Shown here: one piece after another, positions 10,625 to 23,277 of the stretch
Layout: each line of letters starts with the position of its first letter
Numbering within the stretch: the first letter of the stretch is position 1
NCBI GenBank assembly: GCA_963965975.1
Contig: OZ014424.1
Span: 3,038,001-3,102,000 of the forward strand
Length of the DNA stretch: 64,000 nt
Direction: 5' to 3'
Source: Xestospongia bergquistia
Lineage: Eukaryota > Porifera > Demospongiae > Haplosclerida > Petrosiidae
Program-made: the position numbers and the translations under genes
The notes under the pieces: generated by a model
Database searches by the model: none
Seen by the model: only the letters and a program-made list of their open reading frames with translations
Told to the model about the DNA's origin: nothing

Positions 10625-10960
10625 CAATAATCAGACTGTTCTTGCTGCACCATCTGGTCTTCAATTACTTGTTGGAGAAAAAGTATTGGACATTCCTTAT
10701 AAGGTAAACTAGCAACTCCTCCACCTCTTGTATTCATGCATCCGTCCTTTCAGCATCTATTCAACTCTTCAATTCATCAACAGACTATTCATTTATTTAA
10801 CCATTTTTTCTCTTTTTGTGTAGATCCATTCTGTCGATATTGAGGTCCGAACAAGTTTTCTAGAACAATATTCCGCTGGTTCAATACCTACTCTACTTCC
10901 TTATCTATCTTTCTTGACCTTTTTCAAGTTACAGCATACACTTTGTCAGCATTTATAGAA
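10625..10960 (+). pseudogene. Copy B of the VGEKVLDIPYK / IHS.DIEVL exon pair
   Basis: The first exon-like part ends with DIPYK at 10703 before GTAAAC; the second follows TGTGTAG at 10823. Both keep phase 0. The second part lacks the last nine bases and donor found at 1772-1882, so in this copy the frame runs on to a stop. Confidence 0.45.
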
Positions 10961-11849
10961 GGTGAGAAAGAATTATTGACTAACAATAACAGCTATCAAT
11001 TAACTATAAAATAAAATGATAATTTAAAATTAATTACCTATTATTAAACTTAATAATTTATAAAAAGTTTAATAGTTGAGTATATTTAAATTTTATTTCA
11101 AATTGAATTGTGGGCAGATACTTTTAACATTTGAAACGTCACACAAAAATACATAATGAGAAAGATGTGAGCTGTTTGTCTGTTCATTCATTAAATGATT
11201 AGTCCATTCATTCATCCATCTATCCGTTCATTTCCTTTTAGTCAACTATTATACATGATGATAGAGAGTCCCTCGAATTACTTCCACTTACAACAAAGTC
11301 CCCTACTCCAAGACATTTACCCTCAAACTAGATGACACAGATAATGAAGAAGATCTTTTTGTCTTTGTCTTCCTCTATTGTTTATTATACAATGTACATA
11401 CAATAGGTAAAACAGGTCTTAAAATTACTCATAATGGTTAGTATAAGATGAATTGCTCTCTTGTTTTCTTGTCATAGGAGAGCCCATCCTTTCAACTCGT
11501 TTATAACCCATATCATCTCATGTACAAGGATGTTCTGGAAAGTTTGCAAATTGTACTTTCAACCCAGAACAAATCAACTTTGCGTTTGATGCTCAAGATT
11601 GTATGCATCAAATTCTATTGGTTAGTTTGATATTATCCTTGTCATTTATTCATCCATCCATTCATTCATTCGTCCATTCATCTATTCATCCATCCGTTCA
11701 TTCATTTGCCATTTATCCATTCATCCATCCATTACAGCACTTATAAAAAGCAATGATTATTACCATGCTACAACATCAACAAAGCAAATAATGGTTACTT
11801 CTATCTCACACTGTCCGGCTCGTTGCCACTTAATTCAGTCTCCCTTTTG

Positions 11850-12120
11850 ACCTCTCTTTAATAGAGACACTCAACAGGATCCTGTAGCTCACCCTTTTCT
11901 CCTCCTCCATTCCTCTTACCAAAGAAGCATAAACAAAAAAGAAGTATCTCCTTGTCAACAACACCAAGATCCTCACTCTTAGTCCCATAATGTAGCAACA
12001 TGAGGAGCGCGAGCAATAGTACTGGCAGCTGATAGTAACTATGACACTCTTTGAAGTAACACAAGTAGTAGTTTTACTTTCTCTATTCCTGTTATACCAA
12101 GTTTAATGGAGAATTTCTTT
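11850..12120. other. No gene supported; second half of copy B
   Basis: This stretch pairs with 8240-8580 of copy A. The frames here show no splice-bounded structure, and the longest, on the minus strand at 11858-12064, has no recognisable motif. Confidence 0.4.
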
Positions 12121-13043
12121 TGGTTGATTATAAGAGTGCTGCCTCTTCATGTAGAGGTCTACTTACATAACAGGTTTGTCCTCACATATACTATGAATGT
12201 TTGACTCTTTCTTTCTCATTAGATGTTCTAGTATTATTACAATGAATGATAGTCTACTATTGCTTTGTAATAATGTCATTAATAGTAATAGAAGAAGTAT
12301 GTCAAAGAACAAACCAGGTATATAATGAATAGATGGATAAAGGAGTGTGACAATAGGTGACAAATGAATGACAGAGTAATGGACATATCATTGAAGTCAA
12401 TGGACGGATGAGTAGATAGACTAATGTAAAGACAGGTGAACATATGGATTCACAAACAGATAAATAGATTTACTAATGAATGTTTTATTAATGAGTGCTT
12501 TGTTAATGATTGTTCTGTTCTCTTTTTATAGTGGTTTTTGTTAAATGATCTACTTGATACTCGTGTGTAGTCCTTTGTTGCTCCCTGAGTCTTGTTCTGA
12601 TAAGTGGGTAGAGGGAGTTATGGGAAATCAAAGTGAAAATATTCAAACTGGGGAGCGATTTGCTCCCTAACAATAGAATGTCCATCAAACTGGTAAAAAC
12701 ATATCACACCACAACATTGGAGACTGAGAAAAATGAAAAGTAATTATTATATTTGTGCATGTTTTTAGCAATTTTCTACCTATCCATCAATCCATCCATT
12801 TATTATTTACTTCCTCTTTTGTCTTTCTGTATTTGTCTTCCTCTATTGTTTGTTATACAATGTACATACAATAGGTAAAACAGGTCTTAAAATTACTCAT
12901 AATGCTTCAGATGCCTTTGCCATTAATAGCTGTATGGATGTTTTATGTAATACATGATGCACATTAGATGGAGGTGAAGAGGCTATCATTATATCAAGCA
13001 TAAACCAAACTAAATGGACCAGTTATTAATACTTATATTACAG

Positions 13044-13178
13044 GATGTTTTAGTTATTATGTCAAGTTGAAGCAGGATTTAATGCACATGGCAATGATTA
13101 ACATTCATGACATTCGCAACAATATGTATCACTCTATTAATCTGTACGTTCACTCTAGTGATCCATCCATTCATAGGT
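13044..13178 (+). CDS. Exon-like segment, unrecognised protein
   Basis: After a TTACAG acceptor (13043) one frame reads CFSYYVKLKQDLMHMAMINI, then HDIRNNMYHSINLYV, and reaches HR before GTATGG. It lies about 300 bp upstream of the HECT-like pseudogene on the same strand and could be an upstream exon of it, but no motif ties them together. Confidence 0.3.
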
Positions 13179-13476
13179 ATGGTACTCATATCTGCCAGTC
13201 TTTTTTCACCCATGGAGACTGTCCTTTCTCCTTTACCCATTCTTCTTCCTCCTCCAATTCTCTCTGATTCCCCAACCCTTGAAGAATCAATACTGGTCAC
13301 CATACCAGCTTGTCTATCAGCTATGAATGATGCTGGGTCTCCTACTATTTTTATCACAACTGGTCCCCCTACCTGCTACCTACACAACTGATGTGTTCTC
13401 TCTATCACGCTCTCTTTTCTCTTAAGTCTACTTCAACAGAAATGAAATTAGTATATTTGATATCTGTATCTCTTAG

Positions 13477-14688
13477 TCAAGGAAGGATCAGGCTATCCTT
13501 ATATCTGTAAAGGGGTTTACGATTACCTTTGTGGCAAGGAGCTAAACGAAATCACTATTGACTATATTATTATACCTGATTATGACATCAATCTGTTAGT
13601 AAGCAAGGTAAATAAGTCATGATGACTATGTTATAGGTACTTCTAATTTAAGAGTGCATTCAGCTTAGATTTACTGAACTAACCTGAACTTACGTTAAAA
13701 GAAGAATGACAGTACTATTCCCACAATAAAACTTTATAATTTGTTTCCAATTTTCCTACTTATTAGCAGTTAGAGACACTTTTCCTATCTCTGTTATTTA
13801 TAGACTTGTTAATTGTTGTCTTAGATGATAGATGCTGTCAGCAACGAGCAGATCCAAGTCCAATCCATGGATGCAATAGAAGTACTGTCCTACTGTGGGT
13901 TCAACAAGAGTCCCACAACACTGACACTTGAAGATCGTTCTACCTTAGTCCATAGTATCACAATGTACTATACAATACTTCAATCGAAAGCTGAGCTTGA
14001 TCAACTATTGAATGGTCTATAAACTCTTGGTGTGGCAGATGCCATGAAGTCTCACCCGAATAGTCTAGAACCCCTCTTCACTGCTCCTTCATACCCTACT
14101 GAATTGACTCCTGGTATTGATTGAATAGAAAAGTCGATAGTGCATGTACTTTGTGATAATGGTTTGCTCTTTTATTTCTAATAGTGAGTATCTAATCACT
14201 AGTCACTGTTTCAAAACCGAGTTCACTACTCTGAGAATTCAAGTCATAGAAAGGAGAAAGACATGTCAACGTACATACTTTTTGGTGACTATTTAGAGGA
14301 TTGCAAAAGTAAGTAGTTTAGTCATCCTATTTATTAAAAATAAAACAACAACCTTGTATTGTATTCATTTGCCAATGTCAATACTTTCTGGTGATGGGGT
14401 TGGCCTTGTGGTTTATAGCTCACTAAGTAATTACATTATTGAGGTAGCTTTCAGCCTCTATTGTTTTAGTGATTTCTTTGATATCATTCATTAGTCACTT
14501 AATGTATACATTCACTAAAATTAGATATAGATCCAACCCTGTCATTCAGTCACAATGCAGTTTATCCAACAGCCTCTACATGTACTTTCTCACTCACTCT
14601 ACATACATGATACTACAATGACTATAATCAATTTAAGCTCAAAATGGATCAGGCCTTTACTTGTCATGGTGGGTTTGGTATAGTTTGA
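13477..14688 (+). pseudogene. HECT-like (G2E3-related) protein, C-terminal part, with two stops
   Basis: Four exon-like segments join with consistent phases. Exon 13477-13607 reads KEGSGYPYICKGVYDYLCGK onward and ends before GTAAAT. Exon 13825 follows TCTTAG and reads VSNEQIQVQSMDAIEVL, then KAELDQLLNGL, then TAA (14020-14022), then continues TLGVADAMKSHP. Exon about 14203-14308 ends YILFGDYLEDCK before GTAAGT. Exon 14525-14688 reads NAVYPTASTCTFSLTL, a TGA at 14608-14610, then MDQAFTCHGGFG and a final TGA. The AELD...LGV.DA...HP and YPTASTC...LTLP...AF..HGGFG motifs match what I recall of G2/M-phase-specific E3 ligase-like proteins, whose C-terminus is a HECT-type fold. The stop at 14020 replaces what is usually Lys. 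Family call from memory. Confidence 0.65.
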
Positions 14689-14689
14689 T

Positions 14690-15000
14690 TAATGTTACAT
14701 TCAATATATATTTATGTTCTTGATAGTTTATCTTATGCTCATTGTATTCATTTTATGTTGATTTTATTTTATGTTTTTTGATAGTATTGTCTCTCTAATG
14801 CTTGTATACTTCTGATAAATTTTTGGTAAATTTTTTTATTTTACATTCAATCTGTTTATATTTTGGAAGGGATTCATATTTTCAAAAAAAGGGGAAATGT
14901 TTCTGTAACTGTTTGTGGTGTTTCCATCCTAGCTTGAGCCATTCTGAGAACCCATAGCTGATGTGGTGTTTGGTTGTGTGCTGTGTGTAGAGGATGATTA
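14690..15000. other. No gene recognised
   Basis: AT-rich, T-rich sequence with one purine tract (AAAAAAAGGGGAAATGT near 14885) that resembles a retroelement polypurine tract, but no LTR follows. Copy C begins at about 15001. Confidence 0.35.
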
Positions 15001-15990
15001 CACATTATTGACTTTAGCTGTTCACTGGTGGCAACATTCTCATTTGAAGCTTCTTATCCATTTGTTAGAGACTTCCAAAATGAAAAAGACATCCAACATT
15101 TGCTGCACCATCTGGTCTTCAATATCTTGTTGGAGAAAAAGTGTTGGACATTCCTTATAAGGTAAACTAGCAACTCCTCCACCTCTTGTATTCATGCATC
15201 CATCCTTTCAGCATCTATTCAACTCTTCAATTCATCAACAGACTATTCATTTATTTAACCATTTTTTCTCTTTTTGTGTAGATCCATTCTGTCGATATTG
15301 AGGTTCTAACAAGTTTTCTAGAACAATATTCTGCTGGTTCAATACCTACTCTACTTCCTTATCTATCTTTCTTGACCTTTTTCAAGTTACAGCATACACT
15401 TTGTCAGCATTTATAGAAGGTGAGAAAGAATTATTGACTAACAATAACAGCTATCAATTAACTATAAAATAAAATGATAATTTAAAATTAATTACCTATT
15501 ATTAAACTTAATAATTTATAAAAAGTTTAATAGTTGAGTATATTTAAATTTTATTTCAAATTGAATTGTGGGCAGATACTTTTAACATTTGAAACGTCAC
15601 ACAAAAATACATAATGAGAAAGATGTGAGCTGTTTGTCTGTTCATTCATTAAATGATTAGTCCATTCATTCATCCATCTATCCGTTCATTTCCTTTTAGT
15701 CAACTATTATACATGATGATAGAGAGTCCCTCGAATTACTTCCACTTACAACAAAGTCCCCTACTCCAAGACATTTACCCTCAAACTAGATGACACAGAT
15801 AATGAAGAAGATCTTTTTGTTTTTGTCTTCCTCTATTGTTTATTATACAATGTACATACAATAGGTAAAACAGGTCTTAAAATTGTTCCTCAGACACAAA
15901 TCATCTATCATGGAAGTACTGTCAAAGCTTCACTTTTATGGTCTATAGTACTGCTTCATTCATCTATCCACTCATCCTTTATCTCTATAA
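15001..15990 (+). repeat. Truncated, rearranged copy C of the duplicated block
   Basis: Pieces of the block occur here in a different order: the LTLAVHWW/EASYP segment, then directly the LQYLVGEKVLDIPYK exon, the IHSVDIEVL exon (15282), the ...STIIHDD region (about 15700), and finally, from 15885, the VPQTQIIYHGSTVKAS segment that stands first in copies A and B. Internal deletions and the changed order mark it as a recombined remnant. Confidence 0.7.
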
Positions 15991-16880
15991 AATCAAACAG
16001 TCATGGTAATGTGCTGGCTACATCAACCCAAATATATTAAATAATGTTATTAATACATAAGTTGGGATTTAAGTTATTTTGACAATACAGTAATGAAGCT
16101 CCCTTTTCTCTATTTTTAGCAATATGCACAAAAGACAAATGATCAACAAATGTTTGTAGTGCCTTAATCAACCATTAGCCAGATAAAAGTACCATTTTTA
16201 CTGGACAATATTGAATATAGCGCTAAAACGTTCGTAATGTGCAAAAATAGCACCTTATCAAATACTTCTAATCTCTTGAAAAAATAAATTCTACAAATAA
16301 GAAAGTGGCAATGGTGACTTTAGTTAAATAAGCCTATACAATACACTTTAGTAAGTTGTAAAAGAATTGTCACACTCTTTGTGACATAAACTTTGACATT
16401 ACATTTGAAAATATGGAGAATCTTTTCTATATAGCCTTTTAGACTATCAGTGTCACTAGTAACTGTTGAAAGTTTTGTATAGTTCTATGGCAAGACTGCA
16501 GTTGAATATGCAGCTCTGTTCTCGTCACAACTAACTTTAAGTAGAACTTGTATTTAAACGAAATTGATACAGTCAGGAACAAATAAAAATCAGGTATTTA
16601 TCTGAAATTGAATAAAGAACAAAGATCAAACTAAATGGAAGGACAATGAACAAAGATAAGAACTATTACAGAAATCAGGAATGAGGCAAGCTTACACACA
16701 CTTAATTAACACTTAAATGATTCAAAGAAAATGTGGTTATAGATTTAAAGATAGACTAAATTACACACAAATATCTTGCATGAGTCTCAAATACTTGTAT
16801 CACATATAGAAACAGGTTGACAGAAGTGGTTCATTATTACAAAACAGATCATATGTGATCCATTATTATATACTATACAT
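15991..16880. other. No gene or repeat recognised
   Basis: AT-rich DNA without a splice-bounded open frame or a repeat partner in the window. Confidence 0.45.
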
Positions 16881-17361
16881 CAGGCTTGGGGTCAAATATA
16901 TGAGTATTTGTATTTAGCTGTATTTAAATACTTTTTTTGAGTATTTGTATTTGTATTTTGAAATTTTGAAACAGGAAGTATTTGTATTTGTATTTGAAAT
17001 ACTTCGTGAAATCTTTAAATACTCCTTTTTAAATTGTTTGTTTCTGTGGAAAGACTATTCAGCATAGTAGGAAAAGTTTTTTTGCCCTGATCAATGTCGC
17101 CTAACTGACAAAACATTTGAAGAGATTATCCATAATTTGTAATGATTAGTTCATTATATGTAAAGCAAATAATGAGGATTTTCCTGCTGGGATAGTATAA
17201 AGAAGTATTTGGAAAGCATTTAAATACTTTTCAAAGTATTTGTATTTGTATTTGAAATACATTCCTGCTAGAAGTATTTGTATTTGTATATTGTATTTCA
17301 TGTTTTGAGAGTATTTGTATTTGTATTTAAATACTATTCAATGTATTTGACCCCATGCCTG
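16881..17361. mobile_element. 481-bp hAT-like MITE with perfect 8-bp target duplication
   Basis: The left end CAGGCTTGGGGTCAAATA and the reverse complement of the right end, CAGGCATGGGGTCAAATAC, match with one difference. CTATACAT flanks both sides exactly (16873-16880 and 17362-17369). The inside is built from GTATTTGTATTTGTATTT and its inverse around short TTTAAATAC turns, so it can fold on itself. It encodes no protein. An 8-bp duplication with CAGG-type ends is the pattern of hAT-derived MITEs. Confidence 0.85.
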
Positions 17362-17488
17362 CTATACATATAAATTATGTAACAAAACTGTAAAAGATAA
17401 TTCATTGCAAATTGATTTAATTTTAAATACAGTGTATACAGGTTGCATAGTTATGAAAAATATCTACATATAATACTATTAATTACTA

Positions 17489-17722
17489 ATGGATTACGAA
17501 AGTGAAGGTGATATAGCTAGAATTAGTAAAAGCAATAGGTTAGGCTTATTTTCAGCAAAAATAAATTTGCAATTGCAATCTGTACATATAACTAGTGGTA
17601 ATTATACTGTTGAATATCAGATTTATCCCAAGTATTGCTGTGAAGTACTTCATATATCTAAAGTGTATAGTCTGTTATGTTCATATCAGGTCATTTTTAC
17701 AATTGGGAATTATAAGAGTTGA
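17489..17722 (+). CDS. Small ORF, unrecognised
   Basis: A 77-codon frame starts MDYESEGDIARISKSNRLGL and passes through NLQLQSVHITSGNYTVEYQ before a Cys-rich end. Its composition is protein-like over the first 60 codons, but there is no supporting duplicate, motif or neighbour. It could equally be an exon or chance. Confidence 0.2.
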   Translation: MDYESEGDIARISKSNRLGLFSAKINLQLQSVHITSGNYTVEYQIYPKYCCEVLHISKVYSLLCSYQVIFTIGNYKS

Positions 17723-18248
17723 TGAATAGAATTTTATATTTTTAGGTTTCTCTGTTTTCAAGTATAACATTTGAGAAATAACAAGTCATAAGTCAAGATT
17801 CTTTAGTCATTTCTGTCATTTGTCTTCACAGTCATCTATTTTTGTAATTGTCTGGGATGTTCTAATGTATCACTACATTATATTATAAAGATATTTTGGA
17901 TATACTATGTACAGCAAACTCAGACATCAAATAGTGCCAGTAATACTACTTTTAAATAATGAATATTTTATGAGTTTTCTTTGTTCTCATTATCTAGATA
18001 GATAGTTAACGTGTGGACAGGATATTATAAGATCTTTGTTATACTGGCATCTTCTTGTGCTTTTTTGCTTGGACACTTCTGGTGTGTGTTTTATTATCAG
18101 CTTATTGCCCTAATAATCCATTATTTTTTGTAATATATGCACTTGCATATCTTTGTACTGTAGCTGGTTTTTCGAAACTACTCCTCTCATGAATTTTATC
18201 AAGTTTGATTGTACTCAACTATGCTAGGAAGAACAAGTACCCAAAGAA

Positions 18249-18458
18249 TTGCAGTGCCTTGACCTACTGGGAGGAGGACTACCATACCAAATCACTCATC
18301 ATCAGCACTTTATATTAGATAACGTATATAATGTACTTTATATCGGAGAAATTAAAATTTGTTTTACCTCTTTTAATGTGTTTCCTGTAAAGGAAACAAC
18401 AGACACCCTTAATGTTAACTGCGATTGCAGCAAAATTACTCCTGCTCTGCTCTACTAA
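18249..18458 (+). CDS. Small ORF, unrecognised
   Basis: A 69-codon frame contains YNVLYIGEIKICFTSFNVF and ends with a CDCSK motif before the stop. It lies upstream of the 19.3-32.6 kb exon array on the same strand, so it could belong to the gene that gave rise to the array, but no sequence evidence joins them. Confidence 0.2.
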   Translation: MQCLDLLGGGLPYQITHHQHFILDNVYNVLYIGEIKICFTSFNVFPVKETTDTLNVNCDCSKITPALLY

Positions 18459-18459
18459 A

Positions 18460-19080
18460 TGGCTTTTTGAAAGCCACCATTACAAGACGTTGTGCTGTTG
18501 TTGTTTACTAGAATGGGACTGTGGCTGGTTTGATAGTATTTGTTGTAAACTGCTCTATTAAGTATTCTTTAATTCAATATACTGAGACTTTATAAGACAG
18601 TATCTTACATACTAAAGCTCTTTCCTCCTCTCTCATGCACTCACTCTAGCTCACTCACTCTTTTTCTCATCTTGTCTAATATGTCAGTTAAATCATTGTC
18701 TCCATTTATATGGACTCCAACTAAACCTTGGCATTCGCGTTTTCATAATAGTATAATTTGTTGTTAAGCTGCATTCAAATGTGACAATATGCACCTTTAA
18801 TAATATTATTATACCTTAGCAGTAGTGACAACACAGTTGACCTCTCCTCTATAAGTACTCATATTTGTACCAAAAGCTTTGATCACTCCAGACACTTTGG
18901 TGAAACGATTATTTTCACACTTAGCTTCTTTGAGCAATTAACTTTAGCATACCAAATCGTGAATGCATATACAGCTGGTTGATTGTTTGAATAATCAAAT
19001 TTTTTTTCACCCAGTTTGTTAGTGAGGAGTGGAATTCATCATGCATACTTGTATATCACACAGTCAAAAATCAAACAGTA
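18460..19080. other. No gene recognised
   Basis: AT-rich sequence with CT-rich tracts near 18620-18680. No supported feature. Confidence 0.4.
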
Positions 19081-19142
19081 AGGGGGCAGATCCCCCCCCC
19101 CCCCAATTTCAAAAGTGGGGGGCTCCATCCCCCCTGCCCCCT
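19081..19142. mobile_element. 62-bp GC-rich palindrome, probable internal-deletion DNA element
   Basis: It starts AGGGGGCAG and ends CTGCCCCCT, with a C14 run and a G6 run in between. It forms a near-complete hairpin in otherwise AT-rich DNA. The size and shape suit a pair of terminal inverted repeats left after internal deletion. No clear target duplication is seen. Confidence 0.4.
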
Positions 19143-20571
19143 AGTTCTCCACAACTGATTAATAAACCTATATTCAGACAGACAATGTTCATTGTGTACT
19201 ATAGATAAGATATACGGAGTTATATAGTTGTTATTGTCATGGCGCAATATCCATCATCAACTGAACATTCTCAGTTCACAATAGTGGTGCCACATTTCTA
19301 CAGTGTGTCAGCATTTTACTTCTGCAGGGCTGTTTAGCAAGACTACTGGCACCAAATTTGTACTAGAAATTAATAAACTTAGATGCCATTCCTTCATTTT
19401 AGCAATCGTGTGTCTCGACTTTACTTCTGCAGGGCTGTTTAGCAAAACAGAAGAAGGACTGGATTCCATACAGCCAAGTCATTTGACAGTGATGTTCCTC
19501 GCTACAACAAAAGGGAAAGACAGTAGTCAAATACGGTCAGAGTAGCAGTACTCCACGTGTGTTAGTATATCTAGCTTGCCCAACTTAAGTTTTAAATTCA
19601 GTACTTTTAGTGCATCTGTTATCTGAACTAACCCTGTGATAAGTCATTTTCAAACATATCTCACTAGTCTTTTCTCTGTAATATATATACTTTAGTAATC
19701 AGTATATTTAGCACAATGTAGCAAGTCTGAATAATATTAGTCACGTGTTTTATTTAGTACAAGCCTATTTACCCCCATTGTGTCTACGTTTGTATCAGTA
19801 TCAGCTTGTTTGATAATGATGTTCCTCACTGCAACAAAAGGGAAAGACAGTAGTAACAAATATGGTCAGAGTAGCAGTACTCATGTATGTTAGTATATCT
19901 AGCTTGACTTTTAAATTCAGTGAGATTTAGCTCTTAGTTTTGTGCATTTATTACCTTAACTAAGCCTGTAATAAGTCATTTTAAAACATATTTTACCTGT
20001 CCTTGTCTATATAATATATACACTTTGGTAACCAGTATATTTAGTACAATGTAGCAAGTCACGTGTTTTTACAGGCTTTTTACCACCATTGTGTCTGCTG
20101 TGGTATCAGTATCAGCTTGTAATGGTTTGTACTAGAAATCATGGACTGCATTACTTCATTTTAGCAATCAACGTGTCAGGACTTTATTTCTACAGGGCTG
20201 TTTAACAAGACAAAAGAAGGAACTGTATTCCATGCAATAAATCTTAGACGATGATGTTATTAGCTAGAACAAAAGAAATTGAGTCAGATTTAGCCCTTAG
20301 TTTTAGTGCATCTTTTATGCAAACTAAGCCTGTAATAAGTCATATGGAAACATATCTGACTATTCCTTTTCTCTAATATATTAACTTTAGTAACCAGTAT
20401 ATTTAGTAAAATGTAAAGGAAGTCTGAATAATATTTGTCAAATGTTTTATCACTACAAGCCTATTTAGCCCCATTATGTCTACCTTTATTTAGTACAAGC
20501 CCATTTAAACCTATTGTGTCTACTTTTGTATCAGTATCAGCTTGTAATGGTTTGTCACAATTTTTTTGCAG

Positions 20572-20681
20572 GGCTATTTACCCTCATTGTCTCTACATTT
20601 GTGTCAGTATCAGCTTGTGCTGTATTATTATTGGTTGGTTGTTGTATTGTGTATACTTATGAATATGATTATCATGTGTAG
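20572..20681 (+). CDS. Terminal transmembrane exon, copy 1
   Basis: After a TTTTTTGCAG acceptor the frame begins in the second base of a codon, like the 113-nt exons, and reads GLFTLIVSTFVSVSACAV, LLLVGCCIV, YTYEYDYHV and stop at 20679. This is a hydrophobic helix of about 20 residues followed by a short Tyr/Asp tail, as in type I membrane proteins. It has one Leu codon more than copy 2, an in-frame 3-base difference. A second frame is also open and hydrophobic, so the frame choice is an inference. Confidence 0.5.
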
Positions 20682-23277
20682 ACTTCCTGTCCCGTAAGTT
20701 ATCTATGCACTATGTATTATAAAATGTGCATATTGTGGAGATTTTTTTGAGTCTTGAGTATTGCCCTATATCATACGTGAATGTGTTTGTAATGGTTGTA
20801 CTACAAATCATTAGAAATACATTACTTCATTTTAGCAACTAATGTATCAGGACTTTACTTCTACAGGGCTGTGGACCAAGACAGAAGAAAGAACTGTATT
20901 CCATGAAGGCAAGTCCTCGCTACAAGAAAGGGAAAGACTGTAGTAACAAACACGGTCAGAGAAGCAGTACTCCCATGTGCTGTAGTATATCTAACATGAC
21001 TTTTAAATTCAGTGAGCTTTAGCCCTTAGTTTTAGTGCATTTGTTATCTCAACTAATCTTATTGTAAGTCTTTTTGAAATATAATATCTCACTAGTCCGT
21101 AATATAAAGACTTCAGTAACCGGTATATTTTGTACAATATATATAGTGAGTCTCAATAAAATTAGTCGAGCGTTTTTATTTAGTACAAGCCTTTTTACCC
21201 CCATAGTGTTTACTTTTGTATGAGTATGACTTTGTAATGGTATATACTAGAAAACTTAGGACATTACTTCTGCAGGGCCATTTAGCAAGACAGTAGAAGG
21301 AACTGGATTCCATTTTGCCAAGTCATTTAACAGTGTTCTGCAGTAAATAACGTTCCTCTCTACAGCCCTAAGGCAAATAAATACAATCAGAATATCATTA
21401 CTACATGTGCATTAGTATATCCACCTTGACTTTTAATTGAATGAGCTTTAGCCCTTAGTTTTAGTGCATTTGTAGTATCAGCTTGTAATGGTTTGTACTA
21501 GAAATCTTACACAGCATTACTTCATTTTAGCAACCAATGAATCACGACTTTATTTCTGCAGGGCTGTTTAACAAGACAGAAGAAGGAACTGGATTCCATT
21601 CAGCAAAATCATTTGACAGTGTTCTCTGCAGTAAATCCGAGACAATAATGTTCCTCGCTACAACCCAAAGGCAAATAAATAGTGTCAATACTTCATGTGC
21701 ATTAGTATATCTACCTTCACTTTAAATTCAATGAGCTTTAGCCCTATCTACCTTGACTTTAAATACTATGAGCTTTATCCCTTTCTACCTTGACTTTAAA
21801 TTCAATGAGCTTTACCCCTATCTACCTTGACTTAAAATTCAATGAGCTTTAGCCCTATCTACCTTGACTTAAAATTCAATGAGCTTTAGCCCTTAGTTTA
21901 GTGCTTTTGTAGTATCAGCTTGTAATAGTTTGTGCTAGACAGCATTACTTCGTTTTAACAAGCAATGAATCATGACTTTATTTAGCAAGACAGAAGAAGG
22001 AACTGGATTTCATTCAGCCAAATCATTCGACAGTGTTCTCTGCAGTAAATCCGAGACAATAATGTTCCTCAGTACAGCCCAAGGGTAAATAAATACAGTC
22101 AAGTGTCAATACTTCATGTGCGTTAGTATATCTAGCTTGACTTTAAATTCAATGAGCCTTTAGTCTTTAGTTTTAGTGCATTTGTTATCTTAACTAAGCC
22201 TGTAATAAGTCATTTTAAAACATATGTCACGTTAGTATACATAGATTGAGTTTAAATTCAATGAGATTTAGCCCTTAGTTTAGTGCATCGTTACTTCGTT
22301 TTAGCAACCAAAGATTCATGACTTTATTTCTACAGGGCTGTTTAGCAAGATAGAAGAAGGAACCAGATTCCATTCAGCCAAATCATTTGACAGTGGTCTC
22401 TGCAGTAAATCCAAGACAATAATGTTCCTCGCTATAGCCCAAGGGGAAGTAAATACAGTGAAGTGTGTTAGTATATTTAATGAGCTTTAGTCCTTTGTTT
22501 ATACATTTGTAGTATGAACTTGTAATATTTTGTACTAGAAAACTTAGATAGCATTACTTCGTTTTAGCAAGCAATGTGTCAGGACTTTACTTCTGTAGGG
22601 CTGTTTAACAAGACAAAAGAAGGAACTGGATTCCAACAGGCAAGCATTTGACAGTGTTCTCTGCAGTAAATCCGAGACAATGAAATTCCTTGCTAGAACA
22701 GAAGGAAAAAACAGTAGTAACAAATACTGGCAGTTAATGTAGCAAGTCTCAATAGTATTATTCAAGTGTTTTTAAAAGGCTTTTACCCTGATTTTGTCTA
22801 CTTTGGTATCAGTATCAGCTTGTGAAGGTTTGTACTAAAAATCTTAGACAGCATTACTTCATTTTAGAAACCAATCTGTCTGCAGGGCTGTGAAGCAAGA
22901 CAGAAGAAGGAACTGTATTACATGCAGCCAAGTGATTTGACAGTCTTGTCTGCAATAAATCTTAGACGATGATGTTACTCGCTAGAACAAAAGAAATTGA
23001 GTCAGATTTAGCCCTTAGTTTTAGTGCATCTGTTATCCAAACTTAGCCTGTAATAAGTCATTTGGAAACATATCTGACTATTCCTTTTCTCTATTGTATA
23101 AATTTTAGTAACCAGTATATTTAGTACAATTACTACAAGCCTATTTAGCCCCATTATGTCTACCATTATATCAGTAGTTAGTCAAGTGTTTTTATTTAGT
23201 ACAAGCCCATTTAAACCTATTGTCTACTTTTGTATCAGTATTAGCTTTAATGTTTTGTCATAACTTTATTTCTGCAG

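Larger units (their letters stand above)
9543..12205 (+). repeat. Duplicated block, copy B
   Basis: It begins immediately after the 806-bp transposon and repeats 497-3110 and then 7830-8690 of copy A. It lacks the 4.2-kb transposon, the tandem partial exon at 2331, and the exon at 7602-7791. Several exon-like segments are better preserved than in A, for example TGG at 10285 where A has TAG. Confidence 0.8.

Noticed and set aside
13079..13391. Opposed frames of 92-94 codons on both strands
   Set aside because: Both look mildly protein-like, but neither has a motif, a duplicate or clear splice borders on both sides, so no strand can be chosen.
14880..14900. Polypurine tract of another LTR element (AAAAAAAGGGGAAATGT)
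   Set aside because: No LTR-like duplicate or pol remnant is adjacent.
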